DNA of 30,846 nucleotides from Hypsibius dujardini (lineage: Eukaryota; Tardigrada; Eutardigrada; Parachela; Hypsibiidae). A program made the position numbers and the translations under genes. Under the pieces are notes generated by a model, which did not search any database, was not told the DNA's origin, and worked only from the letters and a program-made list of their open reading frames with translations. This document shows, in pieces, positions 1 to 11,970 of this stretch (positions within the stretch are counted from its first letter, which is position 1; the number at the start of each line of letters is the position of its first letter). The stretch lies in NCBI GenBank assembly GCA_001579985.1, contig LRSR01011686.1, positions 1 through 30,846 of the forward strand, given 5' to 3'.

Positions 1-652
1 TTAATGCGTGAGGTTATGTAGAGGAACGACGACGGTGTGTGCGTGTCGATGGATGATGATGATTTTCTGGAATATTTGCACCACATACATATAGTGCACA
101 TATATACTGAAGGGCCACTTCCGCCCTTCTTGAGCTCTGATGAGGTGCGTGATCGAGGCCGCGCGCGGTTCGACAAAATTCAAGGGCCTCAGTTTGGCAT
201 GATTTGTCGCTCAATCACGCAGTAGTATGTGCCGGTTTCCCGGCATGTGGTCCTTGAGGAAATAGTATTTTTAGCCGTACTGACCGATGAGTGTTTGTGT
301 GTCACTGAGCAATGAGATGGGCGATGGACGATTCCGGCATTCGATGACCTTTTTAAAAATCCTAGGCGAGAGATCTTCCAAATTCTCATCGTCTTCAAAG
401 CAGACAAGTAGCTGTGGTAAAGAATACTGGTTTTAAAAAAATGGCCGATAAAAATAGACAGTGTCTGCTGCCAGTTTTCGGTAACGCTTTCAATTAACAA
501 CAATAATTGCAAACAATCCATAAATTCCATCGTGGTAGGTAACTGTTTTCTCCTCATCAAAGGCACACCCAAGTTAATCAAATCGGTTGAAAAAATGAGT
601 ATCTTTTCCACAATGAAAAAAAAAAAGATTTATCCTGACACTTTCGTTGCAG
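1..652. other. Flank upstream of the first recognisable PDE9 exon
   Basis: No exon of a known family was recognised on either strand. PDE9 coding sequence must continue upstream because the exon at 653 begins inside the catalytic domain, so this stretch is probably intron sequence and the preceding exon lies outside the window. A 140-codon open frame on the minus strand (189-611) resembles nothing I know and has no clear gene structure; I do not call it. The acceptor feeding the exon at 653 (TTCGTTGCAG) closes the stretch. Confidence 0.5.
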
Positions 653-3566
653 CTGTGCATCCAGCACAACTACCGCAATAATCCCTTCCACAACTTCCGG
701 CACTGCTTCTGCGTCACCCAAATGATGTACGGCATGATCCACCTGTGCAACCTGCAGGAGAAGATCTCGCGGTTCAATCTGGGCCTCCTCATCACCGCCT
801 GTATCTGTCACGATTTAGACCATCCCGGCTACAATAATGCGTAAGTTTTACCGATAGCGGTGCAGATACAGATGAACGCTCTGTGTGTGTACTCTCCATA
901 ACCAAAGGGGCCTCCTACTGCTGACAAACAAAGATAAAAACATTCAGGGAGCCATTTGACTTGTGTAGTTCAACGTGAAATCAGCCATCATTAGTGTGTT
1001 AGTACTCAACCGAAAAGTGTTGAATGCTTCTTGTACCAAGCAATATTTATCCCACCGTTTGTTTCTTAAGAAAAAAATTGGAAAACAAATTGTACACCAA
1101 GATTAATATTCAAATGATCAGTTTGGGAGTTTGAGGCGTGAACATGCTTAGCATAAAAAGCAAAACAAATACTTTCGCACCGGTCCTGGTGAATGGATGC
1201 ATGCTGTACATTTAATTTAATTTAATTCGATCCCAAACAAAGTTGATATTCCTTGCGTACTGTATTGCCACGATTTTAAGGGTGGGTTTTTTGCCCTACA
1301 AGTAAATTATCGCCCCCCCCCCCCGGTCCAGCTTGTGTTCACTGGTTTCAATGCGCTCTTGGCGGGTCGAAATACGACCGTTGATGAACGGAAGCGAATC
1401 CGTGACGTCACGTACAGTCTATCAGGGGTGGGCGGGACTAAACCCACCCTTAAAATCGTGGCAGTACAGTACAAATTCAGCCAGCATTTTTTCGGTTTTT
1501 TTGACAAAAAATATTACCTTATAATCGCAGTGAAATGATACGCATACCACAACCATTCATATTTTAACCATTTCGACATGACGACACTGTCCTAGATTGT
1601 CACTGATTACGGATGTCCTGGATTGCCGACTGCACTAATGTGTACAATTTTCTACACCACTATTTTCACACCAATCTTAAATATTTTAGGCGAGATCACG
1701 AGTCCCTGATTTTAATTACACATTGTCAAAACTTAAATTTCTGGCTTTGACATAATGAGTATATTTCGATGCGTTCAAAATATTTACAGTTAAAATTATT
1801 AGAGTTCAAATAAGACAATCACTACCCCTTCCCCCGCAGGTCACCATCTGCGGAACCCAACCCACTTCCTGTCTATCTATTTCTGGCTACTCTCGATGAC
1901 CTCAGAGATCTTGTTGTCCCGAGGCATAGGTCAATTATAGACATACATTCTTACCCCGGCGAATCATCTAAATTTAAAATGTCGACCTTACCGGCGGTAA
2001 TAAACAGGCACGGGCGTATATATTTATAACTCTGCAATGCCCACGAGCATGTAAATTTAATGAATTATTTTCCTCCTCTCTCCCCTGCTTGTCTTACATG
2101 TTTGTTCCTTATTTACTGTACATAGGTATCAAATCAACGCCAAGACGGAACTGGCGATCCGGTATAACGACCAGTCTCCGCTGGAGAACCACCACGCCGC
2201 TGTATGCTTCCAGATCCTCTCACAGCCCGAGTGCAACATCTTCGGCAACGTCAGCGACGCGGACTTTAACCGCGTGCGAGTCGGCATCATCGCGCTGATC
2301 CTGGCCACGGATATGGCGCGTCACGCGGAGATCCTGGAGAAGTTCAAGGTGAACGTCGACCACTTTGACTACAAATCCGAGGATCACATCACCGCGGTAA
2401 GGGCGGGGCATGTTTCGCAAGCACATGTCCAGGGTCGACGTGTGTGATGTATGTGTCTGTTCGGTTAGGGGAGAGTAACGGTAAAGAAGGCGTACATGAA
2501 AACTAAAATACATGTTCATTTATATAACAAGGCTAAGCAGGTGTGAACCATGTTTTTGATCCTCAACAAGACAAGATAGAGAATTCACAGAAAAGAATAG
2601 TAATAAAAAATAAAATGTAGTATTATAACTTTAGTTGATGAGTCAGAATTTTCAGTATAAGTCAAGCCTTTCTCCGAAACGAATTGTGGAACGGTCCGGT
2701 GTTCTACGAAAATTCCAGATCATTTTTTCCTGACTGCCAAACGAACGGCTGTTCTTGTCTTATTTTTTAGCTGAAGATGATACTAATCAAGTGCTGCGAT
2801 ATCTCGAACGAGGTGCGTCCGATGGCGGAGTCGGAGCCGTGGTTGGATTGCTTGCTGGAGGAGTACTTTAATCAGTCAGACCGTGAGAAAGCCGAAGGTC
2901 TTCCCGTTGCCCCCTTCATGGACCGTGAGAAAGTCACCAAACCCACTGCTCAAATTGGCTTCATCAAGTTCGTGCTCGTGCCGCTGTTCGACGCGGTGGC
3001 ACGACTCTTCCCGCAGATCGACGGCACCATGGTCGAGTCGCTCCGCCAGGCGCAGCATCATTATGAACGGATGAAGCTGGAGGACGACGCAAAGGTGAAG
3101 TGCTTGTTACGGTTGCAAGAGATTCTAATTTTAGCACAAAATTTATTTTTCACTTTCTCTCGACCACCTAAAAAAATTGGTGTTTGAATGCGTGCTTGTT
3201 ATCTGCCTGTATGCATATGTCTGCCTCTATAGTCCGCGACTCTATCTCTGTTTGCCGACTGCTTGTCGAACTATCTGCCTGATTGTCTGTCTGTCAGTTA
3301 ATATGTCTGTCTGTCAGTTGATTTGTCTTTTTCGATCTGCTGATCTGTCTGTTTATTTGTCTGAGCTGTCTGTCTCTATCTTTCTGCCTGTCTATCTCTC
3401 TATCTGTGAGTTAATCTGACTCTTTCCGTCGGTTTTTCTGTCTGTTTGCCCGTCTGTTCGTCCATCCGAACTCACACCGTATTGTACCTAACCCCACGTT
3501 TGTCTGTTAATTTTTCAGAAAGCCCATGCCACTCCGCCCGACAAAAGAGGGTCTATAGTAGCTTGA
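653..3566 (+). CDS. PDE9: cGMP-specific 3',5'-cyclic phosphodiesterase 9 (3' part; 5' exons outside window)
   Basis: PDE9 enzymes hydrolyse cGMP to GMP with high affinity. Four exons join in frame: 653-840, 2126-2396, 2771-3094 and probably 3519-3566, giving 276 residues and a TGA stop. Visible are the metal-binding residues of the class I PDE fold: HNFRH, then HDLDHPG, the ATDMARHAE helix and [10 protein letters not shown]. They are followed by [16 protein letters not shown] and [13 protein letters not shown], which carries the invariant purine-binding Gln. The overall match is to PDE9 rather than to other PDEs. Introns have GT-AG ends (GTAAGT at 841, GTAAGG at 2397, GTGAAG at 3095). The last exon, encoding [15 protein letters not shown], is inferred from phase and a good acceptor and is less certain; the C-terminal tail of PDE9 is poorly conserved. 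The N-terminal half is missing because it lies off the left edge. Confidence 0.93.
1260..1469. mobile_element. Tc1/mariner-type MITE in PDE9 intron
   Basis: A 210-bp element without coding capacity has terminal inverted repeats of about 32 bp. The left end starts CTGTATTGCCACGATTTTAA and the right end, read in reverse complement, CTGTACTGCCACGATTTTAA; both continue into GGGTGGGTTT. The element is bounded on both sides by TA (1258-1259 and 1470-1471), the target duplication typical of Tc1/mariner. The interior has a run of 12 or more C residues near 1312 and a GTGACGTCAC palindrome near 1403. The superfamily is inferred from the TA flanks only. Confidence 0.75.
3200..3465 (+). repeat. Degenerate (TCTG)n tract in the last PDE9 intron
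   Basis: About 265 bp consist of imperfect TCTG, TCTA and TCTC tetranucleotide units, including TGTCTGTCTGTCAGTT repeated near 3285 and 3305. The tract is strongly pyrimidine-rich on the plus strand and ends about 50 bp before the proposed terminal-exon acceptor at 3518. Similar tracts occur near 3948-4080 and 28512-28560. Confidence 0.8.
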
Positions 3567-4254
3567 CAAATCTTCCCAAAAGAGCCACTACGCTCGTCCC
3601 GAATACCTTCAAGTACCTGCGCACTGTGTAAAGCAACTGGGGACACAAGGACTCTCTGACTCCTTACTGATGTCTGAAGATTCTTATTACGTGTACTTGT
3701 CGTCCTGCTCTGACAATAATGTGTCTCAAATTCTTTGGCAATCCGTAGAGATATAAATTGAATACATTTAATGTTTGCCGAATAACGTACACGATGCGTT
3801 AGTCTGTGCATGACAGCATGATAGTCCAAAGACTTCCCTCAATTTTCAGTACTATTATGGAAAGTAAATTTCAAAGCTCGAAGTTGCGCATTCCAGTAGA
3901 TTCATTCATGACTGTAAATGTATATATTGGTAGAAGTGGTGTGTATAATGTCTGTCGCTTCTCTTCATACATGCCGGTCTGACTGTCCCTTCACGTCTGC
4001 CTTTCTGCCATATACCGGTTTGTCTACCTATTTGTCTGTCTATCCATGTTATCAGCTTTTCTGTCTGTCTTTCTCTAGTCCGCTCAGACAATCGAACAAA
4101 AGTATATGATTGCAAAGGTAGTCTAAACTTCGAGTCGGCTGGGTGATTTTCATTTGGATTTTTCTTCCACTCGAAACTGGACTTTCTCGTGCAAAAAACC
4201 AGGCCGGATATTGCCACGGCTGTTCAGAACGGGCAAAAGAGACGGTGTAAATTT
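3567..4254. other. Convergent intergenic region between PDE9 and RPL10
   Basis: This holds the 3' UTRs of two convergent genes. No perfect AATAAA signal in the right place was found for either; ATATAA near 3752 and a T/A-rich patch near 3765-3775 are weak candidates for the PDE9 end. A second degenerate TCTG-type tract lies at about 3948-4080. No additional coding sequence was recognised. Confidence 0.6.
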
Positions 4255-6029
<1,775 letters not shown>

Positions 6030-6217
6030 TTTGAGCGCTTCAGAAGACTTTCTTAATCAAGCAAATCCTGCGGAGAAAAATAAAAAATAGTCAGATTGGT
6101 CCGCGCAGACACGGTTTCCAATGTGGAAATGGATGGGGAATTATAAGTGAGTTTGATATCGGAGGACGTACCGTGGGAAGATGGCGAAAACGACTCAGAA
6201 AGACCTTCCGGAAAAGG
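6030..6217 (-). promoter_or_regulatory. RPL10 5' UTR exon, 5' UTR intron and TOP-like start
   Basis: On the minus strand a splice acceptor (TTCTCCGCAG, ending at 6068) sits 38 bases upstream of the RPL10 ATG. A matching donor (CACG|GTACGT, exon end 6172) lies further upstream, so the 5' UTR is probably split by an intron of about 100 bp. The upstream UTR exon would start near 6217 at the pyrimidine run CCTTTTCC, which fits the 5' terminal oligopyrimidine (TOP) signature of ribosomal protein mRNAs under mTOR control. The exact start site is inferred. Confidence 0.5.
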
Positions 6218-6912
6218 AATTCTTGCCTTGTGTGAAATGAGTCCGCCGAGCTCGCCACATTTACAGTGAGCGTGCGTTTGTCGGAGTCACGCGGTAGTCC
6301 GATGAGTCGAGTCAGAATGATTTGCGGTATTCTCCATGTGATTCGAGTCATCGGTACGAGGTGGCGCTGCTGTCGTCGTTCCTAATTTCCTATTTTCCTG
6401 ACGTTCTTATTTTCCAAGGAGCGGCACCGGACCTTCCGGTCAAGAAAACTCGTATCCCCACTCCCGATTCCGAAATAGATGGGCATACATGTGTATTATT
6501 TTTATTTCTTTATTTTTTTACGAATAATATAGGTCGGGATTCGTGCTAGTAATCAGGTGTAACAATTGTGTGTGATGTCGTCAGCCGCGGAATTTGCTCA
6601 GTCATTCCATCCTCGTCATGATACTTGTTTACAATTCTGTTCCATCTGTCATTCAGCCAAACTTTAAAATTTGGCCAACGTAAGAAATAAATGATTTTTG
6701 TATGTGCTTTCGAAGGTATCTGGCGTTGTGTTATGGAAAGAAGACAGGCTGAAACCGTACCCATGCCTATTTAATCACCTCGATATTTAACTTTTCAGTG
6801 AAATTGTCAGCGATTATTTTCACAAGCGAATTGGACAACCTTTGGAATTTGGATTGGAATTTGGAATTAAAATCGGAGAATTTTTTTATATTCCGGAGAA
6901 AATCGACTGATC
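6218..6912. promoter_or_regulatory. Divergent promoter region, RPL10 / DNAJC19
   Basis: About 700 bp separate the presumed RPL10 start from the DNAJC19 ATG. A TCAGT initiator-like site at 6795-6799 (TTTTCAGTGAAA) could start DNAJC19 transcription, leaving a 5' UTR of about 115 bases. No TATA box is placed convincingly for either gene. Open frames here (for example 6546-6764 minus) look fortuitous. Confidence 0.4.
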
Positions 6913-9265
6913 ATGGCCACGAATGTTGTTGTGGCTGGACTAACCATGGCAGCAGTCGGATTTTCCGGTAAGATCTGCTGTTAAATTTTTTTACTAAATC
7001 ATAGATCGGGGCAATCAATAAATAAGTCAAATGTTACTGAAATCAGTTTTAATTCTTAGTCTCTGGACAGTCAAGTGCTGACAATTTTCGCATTTTCAGG
7101 CTCTGAAAATCTCACAAGGGAAGCGAACGGTAGTCGACACGCCGATCTTTCTAAATTTTTTTTGCAAATAGTGGACTAAATTAATAGATTTTAGCAAAAC
7201 ATTTCATCTGCAAACGAGCTCTGGTTTGAGCGGGAGAAAATTCGGAAGTTCCCCGATGGCTCCACGGGTTTCCCATTCAATTCAACCGTTGATTGTTTGA
7301 TTTATGCTCTAGCAAAATTCAATGTATGCATTTTTTTACCACGCCACCCCACACAAACGTCGTTTTTTGAAAACGTTCGATTCAAAGCTTTTAACACTCT
7401 TCCACTCCAAATTCGATTTGAAATCGATTGACATCAGCAGAATCGTTTTTAGATGCCAGAGGGCGGAGTTATGGGCTAGTTTCAATCCAGGCTTCCGAGT
7501 GACGTTGCAGAAATGATCCATAGTTCCGCCCCCTGTCATCCAAAAACGATTCTGCTGATGTCAATCGATTTCAAATCGAATTTGGAGTGGAAGAGTGTTA
7601 AAAATCTTTGAATCGAACGTTTTCAAAAGACGACGTTTGTGTGGGTTAGAGTAGTAAAAAAAATTAAATTGAGTTTTGCTAGAGCATAAATCAAACAATC
7701 AACGGTTGAATTGAATAGGGAACCCGCGGAGCCATCGGGGAACTTCCGAATTTTCTCCCGCTCAAACCAGAGCTCGTTTGCAGATGAAATTTTTTGCTAA
7801 AATCTATTAATTTAGTCCAATATTTGAACAAAAACATTCAGACAGATCGGCGTGTCAACTACCGTTCGCTTCTCCAGGGACTATTTTAGTGTGTAAACCT
7901 AACACAAAATGTGTAAAACTAACGCATTGTGTGTAAATCTAAATGGCCTAAGGTTTACACACTTTTTTACATTTTCTGGCTGTATTTTCGTAAAAATAAA
8001 ATTTAAGAAATGCTCTCACACAATCTACACCATAACACAGTACGCGGACAGTGGGTAAAGACAGTGTAGTCTTGTACATACTTGAAGATTCAAATCAAAC
8101 GAGAACACTATAAAGTTTATTACAACGTTATTATTGATTTTGGGGTGCTTGTGTAAACCTTAATTCTCCCTTAAAATAGTCCCTGCGCTTCTCTTGTCAG
8201 TCGTGTTTACAAAAGAATGAGCAAGTTAACGAAACAAATCGCGCTTTATATTCTGCTGGATCCATCAATCAATCGATTAATTTGATGGAATAGGACGTTG
8301 AAAAAGACCCAAAACAATCCAAATAATTTGACAAAAATTCTTGACCGTAGCAATTTGTGCCCGGAATCCGGTAGGCACTAGAATTTTTAAGGCTTAAAAG
8401 GAAAGAAACATTGTCTGTACATGGCTGTCTAGAGACTTATGACGGATTTTAATAGCACCAATTACCGGCATTACGTAGAAAAGTGGCGCTGATAATTTTC
8501 GTTCCCACTGCCGGTAAACCGCATTTGGATATTTGGATATTTACCATTTTGTTAATAATAATTTTGAGCATAACTATTTCGTAATCTGCAAGTATATTTT
8601 CGTAACTTATAATAAAAGTACTCCACTTATTTCCTCTGCCCGATTAGTTTGTATTATAATATTGAGGCGCAAAAATGCACGTAGGAACATTTTGCTTCAG
8701 GAAGAATTTTGGCGAGATATGGTGGTCCTCTGGTTACTCGGATGCAGAGCGCCATCCGGATACCGTCGCTGAGTGCCGTGTCCAACGCTCGGTACTACAA
8801 GGGCGGCTTCGACGCGAAGATGGATAAACGGGAAGCTAGTCTTATCCTTGGAATCAGGTACAACAGTAAAGTTAGCTGTTAGCAGTCGATTTTCTGTACA
8901 TAATATAAAAACAACGCTTGTTCCTTTAGTCATAAAAGACCCTTTAGTCTGCATATGTTATTTGTAACGTGTGTCTCGTATTGTGGTTTTCTTTCCTCCC
9001 TTTAGTCCAGCCTCACCACGATTGAAGATTAGCCAGGCTTACAAAAAGTTGATGGTCATCAATCATCCCGACAGAGGTACGTACTATTATTAACATCTTT
9101 GTTGTTTAAGTACGGGATATGGACCGATTTCGGTATGAAACTCGCAAGCTAGTATGAATTGATATTCAATTGGGGTCTGCGTTTTCGCATGCAGGTGGAT
9201 CGCCGTACCTGGCTGCGAAGGTCAACGAAGCGAAGGACATCCTCGAAGGACGTGGGCGAATGTGA
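6913..9265 (+). CDS. DNAJC19: DNAJC19/TIM14 (Pam18) mitochondrial import J-protein
   Basis: The Pam18/TIM14 family is anchored in the mitochondrial inner membrane and stimulates mtHsp70 ATPase in the TIM23 presequence translocase motor. Four exons join in frame to 117 residues: 6913-6967, 8701-8857, 9006-9076 and 9195-9265. The N-terminus MATNVVVAGLTMAAVGFSG is the single membrane segment typical of the family. YYKGGFDAKMDKREASLILG opens the J domain, HPD is at residues 91-93, and GGSPYLAAKVNEAKDILEG is the family C-terminus. Length and layout match metazoan DNAJC19 (about 116 residues). Intron 1 (1,733 bp) is filled largely by a foldback repeat with a nested MITE. From the end of exon 2 the gene lies inside unit 1 of a tandem duplication; a broken partial copy follows at 12492-12906. 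Confidence 0.96.
7111..8200. repeat. Foldback 1: long inverted repeat in DNAJC19 intron 1
   Basis: Two arms of about 353 bp (7121-7473 and 7519-7871) are near-perfect reverse complements around a loop of about 45 bases, so a transcript could form a hairpin of more than 350 bp. The arms pair from AAGCGAACGGTAGT / ACTACCGTTCGCTT at the outside to GGCGGAGTTATG / CATAGTTCCGCC at the loop. The outermost part of the right arm is displaced by a 311-bp hAT-type MITE; after removing it, the right end reads CTTGTCAG (8193-8200), the near-complement of the left end CTCACAAG (7111-7118). No reading frame of significance is present. Related termini are in foldback 2 (16438-16897); loop-proximal relatives are near 11377 and 13325. 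Confidence 0.9.
7875..8185. mobile_element. hAT-type MITE nested in foldback 1
   Basis: A 311-bp non-coding element has terminal inverted repeats CAGGGACTATTTTA at both ends and is flanked by a perfect 8-bp duplication CGCTTCTC (7867-7874 and 8186-8193). The CAGGG-type terminus with an 8-bp target duplication is diagnostic of the hAT superfamily. Subterminal copies of GTGTAAACC / GGTTTACAC occur near both ends. Without the insert, the host foldback arm is restored to continuity, which shows the order of insertion. Confidence 0.9.
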
Positions 9266-9738
9266 TGCAAATTGGAGCTTGTTGTTCGGATTCGAACTGA
9301 TGATGCCGGACGGCAAAGAAATTATCTACAATCTCCGTTTCAATATTCACCAATGAAAAAAACTCGAATACTCTAGTAGTACCTAAAGTATAGCTCTGGT
9401 ATAGCGGCAGCACTGTGATAAGGTTATGCGGACAACGGAGAAAGTTATATTCTGCTCTGGAATAGGTTTACACGTGTAGTGGAGAAACTGGTGACGCCCT
9501 TAAGCAATAAGCATGGAACTATTTATTTGGGACGATTTTCTTAAAGGGGAACCCAGAATGTCTTCGTTTTATATTACGTTAACAGAACTATTATTATGAT
9601 GATTTTCAAAATTAATTTTATCAGTCAGGACAAGAAAACTTTGGCAGATTTCAGAATTGGGAAAACACTTGAGGATTCCAGTTTCCATAATTTTGACTGT
9701 AAACACTTCAGTTATGTGTCATATCTGGTTAAATTTAA

Positions 9739-10393
9739 CCCTCTGGTAACCAGGTGTTTTGGGTATACGGATAGAACCGGGTCTAGCAAAACTTTGCTAG
9801 ATTAGGGAAAGTGCTGAATGATTTCTCGCAAATCCTAACGGAATCGTTTGGAAAATTCCCCACAACCATCAAATGTAACCGTTTCAGTGGTAGTGGGAAC
9901 CATGGCGCCGCTGATGAAGAATGGACTAAAAACCGTCAAACGAGTGACTACACAGTCACAAAATGTCAGTTACACGTCATTCGTAGTGGTTACAACCAGT
10001 GGTAGCGCAGCGAATCATTAGGCAGAGTTCTAACCTTTTCCTAATGGTTAATAATTTTTAACTCCGCTGGTATTCACTCGAATATTGCAATACCAGTTTT
10101 ACTAGATGCACTAAGGACCAGTCTCAAGCCCCTTATTTTTTCGATACTGAGAAAAAAAACGTCGACACGTGGGACTGGATGTTGTTCGGGCGGTCCAAGT
10201 GTTAGCAAGGTGGTGCTAAGTAGGTTCCTACCCCTTTGAGAAGTTTTTTTGAAAATGTGTTTTTTGAATCTAAATAAATATGTGGTAAAAATATCAAAGC
10301 AAAAAACCGCGAACGAAAAGACCCAGAACTCGTGCTGAAAATCGAATGTGACCGTCAAATCTAGCAAGTGTATGCTGACTGGTTCTCAGAGGG
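9739..10393. mobile_element. piggyBac-type MITE
   Basis: A 655-bp element is flanked on both sides by TTAA (9735-9738 and 10394-10397), the obligatory piggyBac target duplication. Terminal inverted repeats read CCCTCTGGTAACCAG at the left and CCCTCTGAGAACCAG at the right (reverse complement), with CTAGCAA / TTGCTAG subterminal motifs near both ends. There is no transposase; the open frames inside are short and unrecognised. It is present only in unit 1 of the tandem duplication, so insertion after the duplication is the simplest reading. Confidence 0.85.
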
Positions 10394-11376
10394 TTAAAGA
10401 ATTTTGACTCCTTGTCAACATTCTACCAGGTGCGGGAAAGCTTTTGGCACTGGCCTTCGCAGGCCCTTGCATGAACTCTGTGTGTGCTATTGATAAAATA
10501 TTTTCTGCACTGGAAAGCCCACTTTGATGACTATCCGAATCACTTTCAAAATCGAGATTCAGGTTGTTGAATCAGAAGTTGTTTCAAAAACCCAAGAACC
10601 AACACTGTTAAAATTTGTCCCATGGACCATATTTCATATCTCCCTCAACTTTAAAGCGAATCTAAGAAACCAAAACGGCAAACTATAGATCTATGTTAGT
10701 GTACTGTACAAAAAAAATCAGAAATATTCAATCAATCGTGCACCACTAAATTCAGGGAGATCTTTTTTTTAAAAATGTAAAAATTTTCAGACTCAAAAGT
10801 GGTGTACGGTTCCACGCTAATAACTTTCTCAGTTGTTACGCGATTGGGATAATTTCAATCACATTAAAGAGCCCAATTATTGCACCAATTTTTTTACTAA
10901 AAAATAGTGTTTGTTGTTTTATTTCAGGTCTCCAGTTTTGGTCTAAAGTTAGGGATGCAGATTTAATAAACTGGCTGAACTTAATCCTGCGAGATTTTCT
11001 TTTTTCTCAAAATCAAAGTTGCCGTCAAATTGATTTTTTCTTTTGCATGACATAGCCCCATCAAAGTACTACAACATACGTGTTTCAAATTTTTGTTGCT
11101 CACTCTCTGCTTCGAGAAATGCGAACCAGTTTTGATATGAGTCAGCGAACTTGGCAAAATCTACCATTAACCAGGCCACGCTTAATTTTTAGGTGCTGCC
11201 ACAAACCAATGCATAGCACCTGTTCTGCTCCTGCCCCAACGTCAAACCAAGCAAATGTTTCACAGACCTATAGGTCGTCTTTCGAATTATAGCATAACTT
11301 TTTTTATCAGTTCATATAGGGTTACATTCAGCAATTTTAGTGTAGTGCCAGAAGTTCTCCCGCACCCGGTATTTAA

Positions 11377-11470
11377 AATCGATTGGCATCAGCAGAATCT
11401 TTTTGGGACGTCAGAGAGCGGAGATGCAGCTCATTATCGAGCCCAACCGGAAACTTACGAGTGATATTCC
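11377..11470 (+). repeat. Diverged copy of the foldback 1 centre
   Basis: The stretch from AAATCGATTGGCATCAGCAG to ACGAGTGATATTCCAGAAA follows the loop-proximal left arm and loop of foldback 1 (about 7420-7512) in order, with many substitutions. It shares the GATTGRCATCAGCAGAATC core, the AGAGSGCGGAG motif and the CGAGTGA segment. It is therefore a dispersed relative, without the long opposing arm. Confidence 0.65.
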
Positions 11471-11566
11471 AGAAACAAATCAATAGCACGAAATTTACGC
11501 CGAAACGTATTTATTTTGTCATGAAGTTTTGCAAATTCTAATAATTATTTTAGGTTTTCGGTAGAC

Positions 11567-11970
11567 ATGAAGGAACGTCAAAAAATTGAAGCGCAGTCGC
11601 CGAAGCGACCGACGGCAGCATCTACGGCGGTGTGGAAAAGTACGCCAAAGAGGACGACCCGAAGGATGACGTAGTCTACGACCCGGCGACCGATGAGCAG
11701 ACTGGCGCGGGAGTGCCTCCGACCACGGCGGAGTTGTCGCATCGTTCAAAAACCGACGAACGAGAAACGGTCGGTTATGCACCTAAGAGTAGTCACGATG
11801 AGAAGATGGTTAATGAAACGGGAGCGTCGGTTGAGCCGGATGAGGTGAAGAAACGAGCGGTCGTTCCGGCACCATCGCCGACGCGGGAGCACTTGATTGA
11901 GAATTATCCGCATGTGTTTCCGAAGCTGGAACAACAGGCTGCTGCGGATGCGAAGAAAAAAGCAGAGGAG
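11567..11970 (+). pseudogene. Frameshifted copy of exon 1 of the downstream charged-protein gene
   Basis: This is almost identical to the intact exon 14368-14775, with the same upstream acceptor context (TTTTAG, then TTTTCGGTAGACATG) and the same donor (GAGGAG|GTAAAG at 11971). It is 404 bp instead of 408: one codon is missing after the ATG and one base is missing around 11612. The latter puts the ATG at 11567 out of frame with the conserved region, which begins IYGGVEKYAKEDD. No second exon follows before the DNAJC19 fragment. The remaining frame is open for over 110 codons, with an internal ATG at 11806, so use as an alternative first exon spliced to 15476 cannot be excluded. Confidence 0.8.

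Larger units (their letters stand above)
9266..11566. other. Intergenic part of unit 1, DNAJC19 3' flank
   Basis: 9266-9660 is the DNAJC19 3' UTR and flank, clearly homologous to 12907-13315; the best conserved stretch is near 9290-9350 (ATGCCGGACGGCAAA, then CTACAATCTCCGTTTCAATA). 9739-10393 is a MITE. 10400-11370 is A+T-rich with no recognised content. 11475-11566 matches the sequence directly before the first coding exon of the downstream gene at 14280-14367. Confidence 0.6.

Noticed and set aside
189-611. 140-codon open frame on the minus strand upstream of PDE9
   Set aside because: No recognisable domain, no supporting splice sites, and the residue pattern looks like chance translation of A/T-rich DNA.
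3200-3465. CRISPR-like or satellite array
   Set aside because: Units are degenerate tetranucleotides without fixed-length spacers; this is a simple-sequence tract in an intron.
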